Positions 1 through 9,668 of a stretch of 64,000 nt of DNA are shown piece after piece. The DNA is from Psychroserpens luteus (lineage in GTDB: Bacteria > Bacteroidota > Bacteroidia > Flavobacteriales > Flavobacteriaceae): positions 1 to 64,000 of the forward strand of contig NZ_JADILU010000004.1 in the NCBI RefSeq assembly GCF_015319355.1, in the 5' to 3' direction. Each line of letters opens with the position of its first letter. Position 1 is the stretch's first letter. Below the pieces are notes generated by a model, which had not been told where the DNA came from, did no database searches, and saw only the letters and a list, made by a program, of their open reading frames with translations. The position numbers and the translations under genes are program-made.

Positions 1-69
1 GTGATGATTTAAGACCTCTTTTACACAACGAAGTTTAAATTCATAATTATACTTGACTTTTCTTTCCAT
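1..69 (-). CDS. IS3-family transposase OrfA, N-terminal fragment (cut by window edge)
   Basis: A reading frame starts at ATG 69-67 on the minus strand and runs off the window after 23 codons. The peptide begins MERKVKYNYEFKLRCVKEVL, which resembles the N-terminus of the helix-turn-helix OrfA of IS3-family elements, where a basic 'Y..EFK...V' segment leads into the DNA-binding domain. It sits directly inside the inverted-repeat tip, as in these elements. Only the start is visible, so activity and the presence of the DDE-containing OrfB are unknown. Confidence 0.65.
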   Translation of the reverse strand, partial: MERKVKYNYEFKLRCVKEVLNHH

Positions 70-110
70 AAAAATACCCTCAAATAGTGTCTAACTTTTT
101 GGGGGCAGTC
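1..110 (-). mobile_element. IS3-family insertion sequence, terminal fragment
   Basis: The left edge holds one end of an insertion sequence read on the minus strand. The tip at about 88-110 reads GACTGCCCCCAAAAAGTTAG on the minus strand, the type of terminal inverted repeat seen in IS3/IS150-group elements. It is followed 19 bases later by the start of a transposase reading frame. The rest of the element lies outside the window, so completeness and target duplication cannot be judged. Confidence 0.7.
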
Positions 111-436
111 TATTTTCTATTGGGTTTTTATTTGCTAAATTAGGTGCTTAATCACGCAATTAATCCCACACAGACACGTTAAACGAACCTCCTGATTTTA
201 GTCTAAAAAATTGATTTGGTTGATTTATAAAAATTAAGAGCCAAACTTTAAGTTATCATATTTCCGAAGAAAACATTAATCAAACTTACTGATTTCCAAA
301 CCCATAACATAAAAATAATCATCTATTTTATTCCATTGTTGAGCAATTTCATATGTTTAAAAACCATTTTATCTCAAACACTTAACGCTTTAAAACTAAA
401 TAAGAAATATTTTATCATGAATGGATTCATAAAATA
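111..436. other. Intergenic stretch without recognisable gene
   Basis: This AT-rich gap between the IS tip and the downstream repeat shows no convincing reading frame, tRNA or terminator. It contains one copy of the dispersed octamer TTCCGAAG at 262-269, which shows that the octamer is not tied to coding sequence. Confidence 0.6.
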
Positions 437-469
437 AATAATGAGATCCTGAAACAAGTTCAGGATGAC
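437..469. repeat. Dispersed palindromic repeat, copy 1
   Basis: The sequence ATCCTGAA (446-453), a 5-base loop, and TTCAGGAT (459-466) form a perfect 8-bp hairpin. The whole block, with flanks AATAATGAG and GAC, recurs nearly identically at 40170-40202. Both copies lie just beyond the 3' ends of genes; here it is downstream of mpl. Repeats of this kind are common in Bacteroidota genomes and may act as terminators or REP-like elements. Confidence 0.75.
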
Positions 470-477
470 GAGTCTTA

Positions 478-1830
478 CTAAAAAAGGCTTTTCAACTCCT
501 CAAAATCCAAACCACCATAATTACCACTACTCATTAACAACAAAGCTTTATCGTCAAAATTCTGAGAAAATAGAAAGGATTTAAAATCTTCTGGATTGGT
601 ATAAATAATCAAATCGTCACGCTCAAAAGCATTCGAAATTTGCTCATGAGTAACTTCTTCTAGTTTTTTGATTTCTACTGCATGAGGTGAGTAAAAAACC
701 ACTGCAACATCTGCAGCATCGAGAGCACCTTTATATTCTTTTAGAAACTCTGCATTTAAACTACTGTAAGTATGTAATTCTAAGCAAGCCACTAAAGTTC
801 TATTTTCATATTGTTCTTTTACAGCGTTTGTAGTCGCTTCCACCTTGCTTGGAGAATGTGCAAAATCTTTATAAGCTACACTTTTAGAAGTTTCCGCAAT
901 TTTCTCTAGTCGTTTGCTTGCACCTTTAAATGTAGAAATCGCTTCGTAGAAATCATCTTCATCTATTCCCATATGCTGACAAATCCATTTGGCACCAGCA
1001 AGATTATTGAGGTTATGTTTTCCGAAGACTTCTATAGGCAAATCACCTTCAGATGTTGCTAATAATGTTTGTCCGTTTTCAACTCGATATTCAGGTGTTT
1101 GATATGCTATTTTACGAATTTGATTATCACTTGCTTCAACGACACGTTTTACCTCAGGATCTTCTTCGTTGTAATTTATGCTTCCGCCTTGTACAATACT
1201 ATCTACAAAAATGGAGAACTGCTCCACATAATTCTCATACGTAGGAAACACATTAATATGATCCCAAGCAATCCCACTCATCAATGCAATATTAGGTTTG
1301 TACAAGTGAAATTTTGGTCGTCTGTCAATTGGTGAGCTCAAATATTCATCACCTTCTAGAACGATAAAATCATTATCCTCTGTGAGTTTAACCATCACAT
1401 CAAAACCTTCTAATTGTGCGCCAACCATATAATCAACATCACGATCATGATAATGCATCACATGTAAAATCATAGATGTTATAGTCGTTTTACCATGACT
1501 TCCTCCAATAACAACACGCGTTTTATGCTTGGATTGCTCGTAGAGAAATTCTGGGTAGCTATAGATTTTAAGATTGAGTTCTTGTGCTTTTAAAAGTTCT
1601 GGGTTGTCTGCTTTGGCGTGCATTCCTAAAACGATAGCATCTAAACTAGAGGACACTTTCTCTGGAAACCAACCAAATGCTTTTGGCAATAAACCTTTAG
1701 CATCTAATCTTGATTTTGAAGGTTCAAAAATAGTATCGTCACTTCCTGTAACTTGATATCCTTTATTATGAAGTGCTAAAGCAAGGTTGTGCATGGCACT
1801 TCCTCCAATAGCTATAAAATGTACGTTCAT
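478..1830 (-). CDS. mpl: UDP-N-acetylmuramate:L-alanyl-gamma-D-glutamyl-meso-diaminopimelate ligase
   Basis: Mpl joins the recycled murein tripeptide L-Ala-gamma-D-Glu-mesoDap to UDP-MurNAc in the cytoplasm, which short-cuts peptidoglycan synthesis. The protein is 450 aa, normal for the family. It opens with the Mur-ligase Rossmann segment 'HFIAIGGSAM', then the ATP-binding loop GGSHGKTT at residues 109-116, the central-domain 'EGDEY', and a C-terminal domain with 'YKDFAHSPSKVEAT'. The conserved HSP stretch where MurC has HHP, together with the overall length, favours Mpl over MurC. ATG at 1830 begins directly with the Rossmann strand. The gene is monocistronic, with the palindromic repeat just past its stop. 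Octamer TTCCGAAG at 1020-1027 lies in the gene and encodes the FGK of 'VFGKHNL'. Confidence 0.92.
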   Translation of the reverse strand: MNVHFIAIGGSAMHNLALALHNKGYQVTGSDDTIFEPSKSRLDAKGLLPKAFGWFPEKVSSSLDAIVLGMHAKADNPELLKAQELNLKIYSYPEFLYEQSKHKTRVVIGGSHGKTTITSMILHVMHYHDRDVDYMVGAQLEGFDVMVKLTEDNDFIVLEGDEYLSSPIDRRPKFHLYKPNIALMSGIAWDHINVFPTYENYVEQFSIFVDSIVQGGSINYNEEDPEVKRVVEASDNQIRKIAYQTPEYRVENGQTLLATSEGDLPIEVFGKHNLNNLAGAKWICQHMGIDEDDFYEAISTFKGASKRLEKIAETSKSVAYKDFAHSPSKVEATTNAVKEQYENRTLVACLELHTYSSLNAEFLKEYKGALDAADVAVVFYSPHAVEIKKLEEVTHEQISNAFERDDLIIYTNPEDFKSFLFSQNFDDKALLLMSSGNYGGLDFEELKSLF

Positions 1831-1911
1831 GTGTTATGTTTTCTAGACGTTCAAATATACTAATTGAAGAGTTAAGTATAAAGTCTAAATAGATAACTTT
1901 TAATTAGAAGT

Positions 1912-2865
1912 TTATAAACTTTGAATCGTTGTTTTCTCTTCCTCAAAAACATCAATCTCAGGCAAATCTGTAATCGCCTTATCAATCCATTTTAAAGCAT
2001 CTTCTTTATTTCTTCTGAATTTATAAATCTGCGCCAATCTATAATAAGCCCAAGCTTTTGGCACTCCGTCTTTAGCAGAATAATTATCAATATAAGTTAG
2101 CAAACACTTTTCGCCTTTATCTAACTCAATATTATACTCTGCACACACTTTCCCTATTTGATAATGCATCGCATTACGTTGATGTTTTTCTCCAGAGGCT
2201 TCTAGATTAGTGATGACTTTATCTGGTTGTTTCTCTTTTTGGTATAAATCGGTGAGTTTATCATAACAGGTTAATGAACCTCCTGTTTCTATAGCTAATT
2301 TGTAATATTTCTCTGCCAATTCTGGTTCGTCATCATATTCATAGATATACCCTTTTGCCAAATAGCCATCCACTTTAGAAAGTGCTTCCAACTCGTTTGC
2401 ATATTTAAAAGACTTGCTTTTACTTCCACCAATAATTCCTGGTAGTTGCATGTATAATTCTACCAAAGCCCAACGTGTATCAATGTGTTTTGGGTCTAAC
2501 TCTGCAGCTTTCAAAAAAGCATCTTTAACGTCTCCTATAATACCGAGTGCTTTTATTTTGCTTACGCTAAGTGCTTTCATACCTAAAGCACCACCATATT
2601 TATAATGAAAATTTGCATTATTAGGCTTCCCTTCTACTAATTTTTTATACTGAACGATTGCCTCATCCCATTTTTTCTGATGACCATAAGCATCTCCATA
2701 TAATTCTAAAGCTTCAAGATCGCTTTGATGGATTTTAACGTATTGAGAAAGTAGTTGCTCTGCCTTTTTAAACTCTTTCTTATCAATGAGCTTTTTGGCA
2801 TCATTTAATGACGACTGACTAAACATAAAAACAGGTACTAAGAAAAATAAAATAAAATGTTTCAT
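1912..2865 (-). CDS. Exported tetratricopeptide-repeat protein
   Basis: This 317-aa protein starts with a signal peptide (residues 1-16, MKHFILFFLVPVFMFS, cleavage likely after FSQ). It is then built of helical repeats with TPR spacing: 'AEQLLSQYVKIHQSDLEALELYGDAY', 'WDEAIVQYKKLVEGKPNNANFHYKYG', 'ELAEKYYKLAIETGG' and 'AWAYYRLAQIYKFRRNKEDALKWIDKAI'. TPRs are protein-interaction scaffolds, so a periplasmic partner-binding role is likely but the partner is unknown. No catalytic motif is seen. The gene stands alone. Its upstream gap carries the conserved leader-like element at 2893-2955. Confidence 0.85.
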   Translation of the reverse strand: MKHFILFFLVPVFMFSQSSLNDAKKLIDKKEFKKAEQLLSQYVKIHQSDLEALELYGDAYGHQKKWDEAIVQYKKLVEGKPNNANFHYKYGGALGMKALSVSKIKALGIIGDVKDAFLKAAELDPKHIDTRWALVELYMQLPGIIGGSKSKSFKYANELEALSKVDGYLAKGYIYEYDDEPELAEKYYKLAIETGGSLTCYDKLTDLYQKEKQPDKVITNLEASGEKHQRNAMHYQIGKVCAEYNIELDKGEKCLLTYIDNYSAKDGVPKAWAYYRLAQIYKFRRNKEDALKWIDKAITDLPEIDVFEEEKTTIQSL

Positions 2866-2892
2866 GTATTAATATTTATAGTTTTTTTTTAA

Positions 2893-2955
2893 GGTCACAT
2901 GCTGTTCGCTAATAATACATCATTAATGTGATAAAACATTAGCATGCTCGTTTCA
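2893..2955 (-). promoter_or_regulatory. Conserved leader-like element, copy A
   Basis: The plus-strand blocks GGTCACATGCTGTTCGC (2893-2909) and GCATGCTCGTTTCA (2942-2955) recur upstream of the T9SS gene at 27847-27910. Read on the minus strand, it lies between the presumed promoter and the start codon of the TPR gene. It can fold: GCTAAT/ATTAGC (2908-2913 with 2938-2943) encloses ATCA/TGAT (2919-2922 with 2929-2932). It could be an RNA leader or a protein-binding site. Confidence 0.5.
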
Positions 2956-3144
2956 TACAACTACTTACGCAAAAAGGGCACCAAAAGATTTCAAACCTTA
3001 ATGTGGTACTGTTTTTGATTTTCAAGTTACAAAGATAAATAGTTTACTCTAAAAATTATTAACTTCACTCAACCAAACTAAACAATCACTCATTTGTTGT
3101 TTTCTTCGGAAGAATAAAGGATTAATTTTCCTAAAATTTAAATT

Positions 3145-6100
3145 ATGAAGCCAATTATAAGCGTATTAATGATATTATTATTTGCAAATTTTTCTAACGC
3201 TCAAACCGAAGACTATGCCAAACTTTGGCAGGAAGTCGATGAGTTTGAAAATCAAGGTTTGCCAAAATCTGCTTTAAAAATTGTAGAGGCTATTGAGAAA
3301 AAAGCGAAAGTTAGTAATAATACACCACAGGAAGTTAAGACGTTACTTTTCCGAAGTAAATATGCACTCATACTAGAAGATGAAGCGCAATTTAAAATTA
3401 TTGGTGAGTTTAAAGATGCGATTGCAAAAAGCGAATCGCCTACAAAAAATGTGCTTCAAAATATGTTGGCTACATTGTATTGGCAGTATTTCACTCAAAA
3501 TAGATGGAAGTTTTATAATCGAACGAAAATTGATAATTCAACAGACTCTGCAACTACTGATGTAGATTTTAGAACATGGGATTTACAGACTTTATTTGAG
3601 GAGATTCACAAAAATTATGAGCAGTCTTTACAAAACGGAATCATACTCCAACAAACCAAATTAGACGATTTTGAGGCGATTTTAACTTCACAACCTAATT
3701 CTAAAATTTACAGACCTACGCTTTTTGATTTATTATCACATCAAGCTTTAGTTTTCTATAAAACCTCTGAAACTAATATCACCAGACCTGCTTATAAATT
3801 TGAAATAGATGACCCAGAACTTATTGGGAATTCCAGTGATTTTTCTGCAATACGATTAGAATCTAAAGACACGATGTCCTTACAATTAAACGCTTTAAAA
3901 ATTTATAAGAGTTTGATAAAGTTTCATTTACAGGATGAATCTCCACAAGCACTTGCAGATGTGAATCTAGAACGTTTAACGTTTGTTACACAACATGCCA
4001 TTTTTGATCATAAAGAGACACTATTATTAGAAACTTTAGATCAGGAAAGCAAAAAATGGAATGCAGCAAACAATAGCGTAGCTGCACTATACGATTATGA
4101 AATTGCAAAAGTTTATCAAACACAAGGTAACAGCTATCAACCAAAAACGAATGAAACACATCGTTGGAAACTTAAAGAAGCTTTAGAACTTTGTGATACT
4201 GTCATCACTAAATATCCAAAAAGTCAAGGTGCAGAAAAATGCAACATTCTAAAATCTCAAATATTAGCGCAATCCCTTCAAATATTTACAGAAGATGTGT
4301 TACCCATAGATAAAAATGCGTTGTCATTAATTACATATAAAAATAGCAACAACATTCAATTTAAAATTGGAACGGTTACAGATGCTGAGTTAAAAATCAT
4401 TCGTACGTATAATCAAACTGAAGAAAGGCTTAAGATTTTAAAAAACATGAAAGCGATTCAAAGCTGGACTTCTAATTTAAAAGACGAAAATGATTATCAA
4501 GAGCATAGCACAGAAATTGCAATTCCGAAGTTAAAAAACGGACGCTATATCATCTTCGGACAAGTACAAAACGATAACAAGACTTATGCGTTTAAAGAAA
4601 TTCAAGTTTCAAATCTTGCTTACATTCAAAAAGAAGATCAAGGTGATGTCACCTATCAAATTATTGATAGAACAAACGGAAAACCTATACCGAACGCAAA
4701 AATTATTTTAGATTTTATCAAAAATTATAACGGAAATTATAGAACAGATAATTACACTACAGATGATAATGGAGAGTTCTTTGTCAAAAAAGCAGAATAC
4801 AACCGTTCTCAAATTAAACTCACAATTAAAGCTAATAATGACACTGCTTTATTTGAAAGTTTACACCTGTACCGTTATTATAACTACGGAAATAATAAAC
4901 CTAATTATCCGCTACACAAAGGATTCATATTCACAGACAGAAGCATCTATAGACCAGGACAGCCTTTATATTTTAAAGGAATCGCAATGACCACAAATGC
5001 CGATAAAACAGAAGTTTTAGCAAATAAAACCGTTAACGTTACACTTTACAACACCAATGGCGAAGAAGTAAAATCTTTAGAATTAGCGACCAATGAATTC
5101 GGATCTGTTTCTGGAGAATTTATCATACCTAATAATGGTTTAACAGGTAATTTCTCAATAAGATTAACTGGTGAAAATAACTTAAATGCCTATCAATCTG
5201 TTTCGGTAGAAGAATATAAGCGTCCAAAATTTGAAGCAAAATTTACACCTGTTACAAAGACCTATAAAGTTAATGATACAGTTACCGTAAATGGAAATGC
5301 GCTCGCGTATGCAGGCAGCAACATTACAGATGCAAAAGTGGTGTATCGTGTACACCGAAAAGTACAATATCCAAGATGGTACTATTGGTACAGACCTTAT
5401 TTTAATTCTGAGCCACAAGAAATCGCTCATGGAGAAACGACTACAGATGCAGATGGTAAATTTGAAATAGACTTCAATGCGATACCAGATGCAAGTCAAG
5501 ATAAATCTGCATTACCAACATTTAGTTATGAGATCACAGCAGATATTACAGATATTAATGGCGAAACGCGCAGTGCAACCACAAATGTAAATGTTGGGTA
5601 TCATGCGTTGACTGCTCAAATTAGTATTGCCAACCAATTGGACAAACAAGATAGTAAGCAATCCATGTCTATAGATACCAGAAATCTAAATGGTGAGTTT
5701 GTAGCTGCAAAAGGAAACATCAAAATTTATAAACTTAAAGCACCAAATTCGGTTTTGAGACCTCGTCCTTGGGCAGCTCCAGATTATCAGGAGTTTACTG
5801 AAGCTGAGTTTAAAACCTTGTTTCCAAATGAAGCCTATACCAATGAACATGACTCTAAAAATTGGAAGAAAGGCGAACTTGTTTATGATAAAGATTTTAA
5901 TACTGAAACCTCTAAAGAACTCCAACTAGGTAAAATCAAACGTTGGGAATCTGGAGCCTATTTGGTCATCCTAGAAAGTAAAGATCGTTTTGGTCAAGAG
6001 GTTAAAGATGAAGCTCAAACGATGGTTTATAGCAACGATGACAAAACCTTAGCAGATAATCAGCTCTTTAATATTGCTACAAATAAGACGTCCTACGGAA

Positions 6101-9100
6101 TTAATGATACTGTAGAACTTTTAATTGGTTCTTCTGCGGAAGGGTTATTTCTTACTATAGAAGTTGAGAAAAATCATGACATTATAAGCAAGCAAGTCGT
6201 TGCAATTAATAACAATAAACAAACGATAAAAATCCCAGTATCTGCAGAAGATTTAGGTGGTTTTGTGGTGCATTATAGTTATGCATTTAAAAACAGTTTC
6301 AATAACGGAAGCTTAAATATCAACGTGCCTTATCCAAAAACAGATTTAGAAATAGAAACACAAACCTTTAGAGATAAATTACAACCAGGAACCGATGAAA
6401 CTTGGCGTTTTAAAATCAAAGGCCCTAAAGGAGATAAAGTCGCTGCAGAACTTTTAGCAAGTATGTACGATGCTTCTTTAGATCAATTTAAAACACATAA
6501 TTGGTCGTTTAATCCAATTCAACAAGCATCTTACTATTCGCAATACAGATTAAACTCTGGGAGAAGTTTTACAATGAATCCGTTTACAGTTAACAATTTA
6601 CAAAGAGGTTCTGGTAACCATAGTGTTCAAGGATATGATGCTTTAAATTTCTTCGGACTCTATTTTAGCGATTATTACCACGGAAGGCAACAATACTTAA
6701 GACGTCAAAAAAACATAGTACCATCAACATTTACAAGTAAAAAATTAAAAAGCATAAAATCTGGTACAGTAGAAGGAATAATAAAAGATGAGAACGGAGA
6801 ACCTTTACCAGGAGCAAATATTTTAATCAAAGGTACAGAAACCGGAATTACAAGCGATTTTGATGGTGAGTTTTCTTTAAAAGCTAAAAAAGGTGATGTC
6901 TTGGTTATTAATTTTATAGGAATGAAATCCTTGGAAATAAAGGTCGCGAAAGATAATTATTTTAGTGTGACACTTAATGAAGATAGTGCTGCTTTAGAAG
7001 AGGTTGTAATTACTGGCTATGCTGGTTCTACAAAGCGAAGTAAATTATCTAGTGCAGTTTCTACTGTTTCTGCAGAATCAATAGATGCTGCTGATATGGA
7101 AGCGGATGATTCTGATTACTATTTCAATATGAAAATAGCAAAAGTTATTCCTGGAGAGAATGTAGTTGGAGGTCTAACAAATCTTAATGTATTTGATGTA
7201 CCAGAAAAACCAAACTTCGACGATGTAAAAATCCGTAAGAATCTTCAAGAGACTGCATTCTTTTTTCCGCAGTTACAAACCGATGCAGCAGGCAATGTGA
7301 GTTTTAGTTTCACAACACCTGAAGCTTTGACCAAATGGAAACTGCAATTGTTGGCTCATACAAAATCGTTAGAAAGTGCAATCTCTACTTTAGAAACTGT
7401 GACTCAGAAAGAGTTGATGGTCATCCCAAATGCACCACGTTTTTTGCGAGAAGGTGATAAAATTAGTATCAGTACTAAGATTGCAAATCTTACTGAAGGT
7501 ACATTAGAAGGTGTTGCTATACTTCAGTTATTTGATGCGCTTACAGGAGAATCTATTGACGGTAAATTATCAAACGCTTACAATGATTTAGGATTTAAAG
7601 TTTCAGCAAAAGGAAATACAAACGTCACTTGGAATCTCGAAATCCCATTTGATGTCGACGCTGTACAATACAAAATCATAGCAAAAGCAGGTGATTTTAG
7701 TGATGGAGAACAAAATGCGTTACCAGTATTGAGTAATAGAATGTTAGTGACAGAAACTTTACCAATGTGGATTAAGAGTAATGAAACACGAACGTTTACT
7801 TTAGATAAGTTGGCTACAACAACATCTACAACGCTTAAGCACCATAAGTTAACATTAGAAATGACTTCAAATCCTGCTTGGTACGCTGTACAAGCGTTAC
7901 CTTATTTGATGGAGTATCCTTATGAGTGTAACGAACAAACGTTTAGTCGTTATTATGCAAATACTTTAGCAAGTCATATTGCGAATAGTAATCCAAGAAT
8001 TCAGGAGGTTTTTAATCAATGGCGAAATACAGATGCGTTGTTATCTAATTTGGAAAAGAATCAAGAATTGAAATCTATTTTAATTCAGGAAACCCCTTGG
8101 TTACGCGATGCTCAAAGTGAAACCGAACAGAAAAAACGTATCGCACTCCTATTCGATTTAAACAAAATGAAAAACGAATTAGACTCTGCAATGCGTAAAC
8201 TCCAAAATGGACAAATGAGTAATGGCGCTTGGTCTTGGTTTAATGGAGGACGACCAAACCGTTACATCACTCAGCACATTATTACTGGTTTTGGGCATTT
8301 AGACAAACTTTCTGTCACGTCGAGCGAAGTCGAGATGCAAATGATTGAAAAAGCAATCTCATATCTAGATGATGAGTTCGTTCAAGAATACAAAGACATA
8401 AAAAAGTATAATAAAGATGTTGATTTAAGTAAAGATCACCTCAGTTACACACAACTGCACTATTTGTATATGCGCAGCTTTTTTCCGGAGCTGAAAAAAT
8501 CGAAAGAAGTGGAGACGATCACAGATTATTACCAGACGCAAATCCAAAAATACTGGTTGAGTCGCTCGTTATATGCCAAAGGGTTAATGACGTTAGTGTT
8601 GCATAGAATGGATGATGAAAGCACATCTGCAAAGATTTTAGAATCGTTGCGTGAAACGAGTATTACTTCGGAAGAATTAGGAATGTATTGGAAAGAAAAC
8701 ACGAGTTCTTGGTACTGGTATCAAGCACCAATTGAAACGCAAGCCTTGTTGATTGAGACGTTTTCCGAAGTAGAAAATGACACAGCAACGATAGATAATC
8801 TCAAAATCTGGTTACTCAAAAACAAACAAACCAACCGTTGGAAAACCACCAAAGCAACTACCGAAGCTGTTTATGCATTACTACTTCAAGGTAGCGATTG
8901 GTTGAGCGTTTCAGAAATGGTAGATATCGTCATAGGTGGACAACAAATTGAGCCTTCAAAACTCGAAGATGTCAAGGTTGAAGCTGGAACTGGATATTTT
9001 AAAACGAGTTGGAATTCTTCGGAAATTGAACCAGAAATGGCAACCGTTAAATTAACAAAGAAAGGTGATGGCATTGCTTGGGGAAGTTTATACTGGCAAT

Positions 9101-9561
9101 ATTTTGAGGATTTAGATAAAATTACTTCCGCAGAAACGCCATTAAAACTAAGCAAGAAACTTTTCAAGAAAACAAATACAGATACTGGAGAGCAAATCAC
9201 AGAGATCACACCAGAAACCGATTTAAAAGTTGGTGATTTGGTAAGGGTTCGCATAGAACTTAGAAGTGATCGCGCTATGGAATTTATCCATATGAAAGAT
9301 ATGAGAGCTGCTGGATTAGAACCTATAAATGTATTATCTCAGTATAAATATCAAGACGGATTAGGTTATTATGAAGCTACTAAAGATGCCTCAACCAACT
9401 TCTTTTTTGATTATTTACCAAAAGGCGTTTACGTTTTTGAATATGATTTAAGAGTGAATAACGCTGGAGATATGAGTAATGGAATTACGACAATTCAAAG
9501 TATGTATGCTCCAGAATTTAGTAGTCATAGTGAAGGTGTGAGGATAGAAATTAAAGAATAA
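3145..9561 (+). CDS. Giant alpha-2-macroglobulin family protein with embedded carboxypeptidase-regulatory/SusC-plug segment
   Basis: Bacterial alpha-2-macroglobulins are periplasmic protease traps; a thioester bond crosslinks the captured protease. This one has 2138 aa. A signal peptide (1-19, ending NAQ) is followed by helical N-terminal repeats, MG domains (for example 'RSIYRPGQPLYFKGIAM', typical MG2), and a thioester region 'YECNEQTF' with Cys1595. CxEQ matches the thioester motif, with Asn in place of the usual Gly. The alpha-alpha toroid follows ('NGAWSWFNGGRPNRYIT'), then a C-terminal domain. Residues about 1207-1292 form a carboxypeptidase-regulatory-like domain ('VEGIIKDENGEPLPGANI') that runs into 'EEVVITGYAG', the start of a SusC-like plug. 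That arrangement is unusual inside an A2M. The gene is monocistronic, with a hairpin terminator downstream. Confidence 0.88.
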   Translation: MKPIISVLMILLFANFSNAQTEDYAKLWQEVDEFENQGLPKSALKIVEAIEKKAKVSNNTPQEVKTLLFRSKYALILEDEAQFKIIGEFKDAIAKSESPTKNVLQNMLATLYWQYFTQNRWKFYNRTKIDNSTDSATTDVDFRTWDLQTLFEEIHKNYEQSLQNGIILQQTKLDDFEAILTSQPNSKIYRPTLFDLLSHQALVFYKTSETNITRPAYKFEIDDPELIGNSSDFSAIRLESKDTMSLQLNALKIYKSLIKFHLQDESPQALADVNLERLTFVTQHAIFDHKETLLLETLDQESKKWNAANNSVAALYDYEIAKVYQTQGNSYQPKTNETHRWKLKEALELCDTVITKYPKSQGAEKCNILKSQILAQSLQIFTEDVLPIDKNALSLITYKNSNNIQFKIGTVTDAELKIIRTYNQTEERLKILKNMKAIQSWTSNLKDENDYQEHSTEIAIPKLKNGRYIIFGQVQNDNKTYAFKEIQVSNLAYIQKEDQGDVTYQIIDRTNGKPIPNAKIILDFIKNYNGNYRTDNYTTDDNGEFFVKKAEYNRSQIKLTIKANNDTALFESLHLYRYYNYGNNKPNYPLHKGFIFTDRSIYRPGQPLYFKGIAMTTNADKTEVLANKTVNVTLYNTNGEEVKSLELATNEFGSVSGEFIIPNNGLTGNFSIRLTGENNLNAYQSVSVEEYKRPKFEAKFTPVTKTYKVNDTVTVNGNALAYAGSNITDAKVVYRVHRKVQYPRWYYWYRPYFNSEPQEIAHGETTTDADGKFEIDFNAIPDASQDKSALPTFSYEITADITDINGETRSATTNVNVGYHALTAQISIANQLDKQDSKQSMSIDTRNLNGEFVAAKGNIKIYKLKAPNSVLRPRPWAAPDYQEFTEAEFKTLFPNEAYTNEHDSKNWKKGELVYDKDFNTETSKELQLGKIKRWESGAYLVILESKDRFGQEVKDEAQTMVYSNDDKTLADNQLFNIATNKTSYGINDTVELLIGSSAEGLFLTIEVEKNHDIISKQVVAINNNKQTIKIPVSAEDLGGFVVHYSYAFKNSFNNGSLNINVPYPKTDLEIETQTFRDKLQPGTDETWRFKIKGPKGDKVAAELLASMYDASLDQFKTHNWSFNPIQQASYYSQYRLNSGRSFTMNPFTVNNLQRGSGNHSVQGYDALNFFGLYFSDYYHGRQQYLRRQKNIVPSTFTSKKLKSIKSGTVEGIIKDENGEPLPGANILIKGTETGITSDFDGEFSLKAKKGDVLVINFIGMKSLEIKVAKDNYFSVTLNEDSAALEEVVITGYAGSTKRSKLSSAVSTVSAESIDAADMEADDSDYYFNMKIAKVIPGENVVGGLTNLNVFDVPEKPNFDDVKIRKNLQETAFFFPQLQTDAAGNVSFSFTTPEALTKWKLQLLAHTKSLESAISTLETVTQKELMVIPNAPRFLREGDKISISTKIANLTEGTLEGVAILQLFDALTGESIDGKLSNAYNDLGFKVSAKGNTNVTWNLEIPFDVDAVQYKIIAKAGDFSDGEQNALPVLSNRMLVTETLPMWIKSNETRTFTLDKLATTTSTTLKHHKLTLEMTSNPAWYAVQALPYLMEYPYECNEQTFSRYYANTLASHIANSNPRIQEVFNQWRNTDALLSNLEKNQELKSILIQETPWLRDAQSETEQKKRIALLFDLNKMKNELDSAMRKLQNGQMSNGAWSWFNGGRPNRYITQHIITGFGHLDKLSVTSSEVEMQMIEKAISYLDDEFVQEYKDIKKYNKDVDLSKDHLSYTQLHYLYMRSFFPELKKSKEVETITDYYQTQIQKYWLSRSLYAKGLMTLVLHRMDDESTSAKILESLRETSITSEELGMYWKENTSSWYWYQAPIETQALLIETFSEVENDTATIDNLKIWLLKNKQTNRWKTTKATTEAVYALLLQGSDWLSVSEMVDIVIGGQQIEPSKLEDVKVEAGTGYFKTSWNSSEIEPEMATVKLTKKGDGIAWGSLYWQYFEDLDKITSAETPLKLSKKLFKKTNTDTGEQITEITPETDLKVGDLVRVRIELRSDRAMEFIHMKDMRAAGLEPINVLSQYKYQDGLGYYEATKDASTNFFFDYLPKGVYVFEYDLRVNNAGDMSNGITTIQSMYAPEFSSHSEGVRIEIKE
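8313..8337. repeat. Repeat-like inverted sequence inside the macroglobulin gene
   Basis: TGTCACGTCGAGCGAAGTCG, continuing GAGATG, has the look of the dispersed 'GTCGAGCGNAGTCGAG' repeat common in Flavobacteriia. It is GC-richer than its surroundings and contains the inverted pair CTCGAC/GTCGAG around GCGAA. Here it is in frame and encodes 'SVTSSEVEM' within the toroid domain. Only this copy was noticed in the window, so assignment to the repeat family is from memory. Confidence 0.45.
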
Positions 9562-9589
9562 GTGTAGACTTTTAATTATTATAAAAAAG

Positions 9590-9627
9590 CGATTAAGATA
9601 ATTTCAATTTAAGAAATTTCTTAATCG
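9590..9627 (+). terminator. Rho-independent terminator after the macroglobulin gene
   Basis: CGATTAAGA (9590-9598) pairs with TCTTAATCG (9619-9627). The stem is preceded by A6 and followed by TTTTTAGTTTT, giving a classical hairpin and U-run 28 bases after the stop codon. Confidence 0.75.
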
Positions 9628-9668
9628 TTTTTAGTTTTACTATTTTGCTAGTCCTAAAACCTAACTAA

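Noticed and set aside
2893-2955. Calling the leader element a known riboswitch
   Set aside because: The sequence and pairing do not match any riboswitch core I know (no TPP, SAM, cobalamin or FMN consensus), so it is reported only as an unassigned conserved element.
8886-9254. A 122-codon frame opposite the end of the macroglobulin gene
   Set aside because: It is fully contained on the opposite strand of a conserved domain, and its peptide has no domain or export signal.
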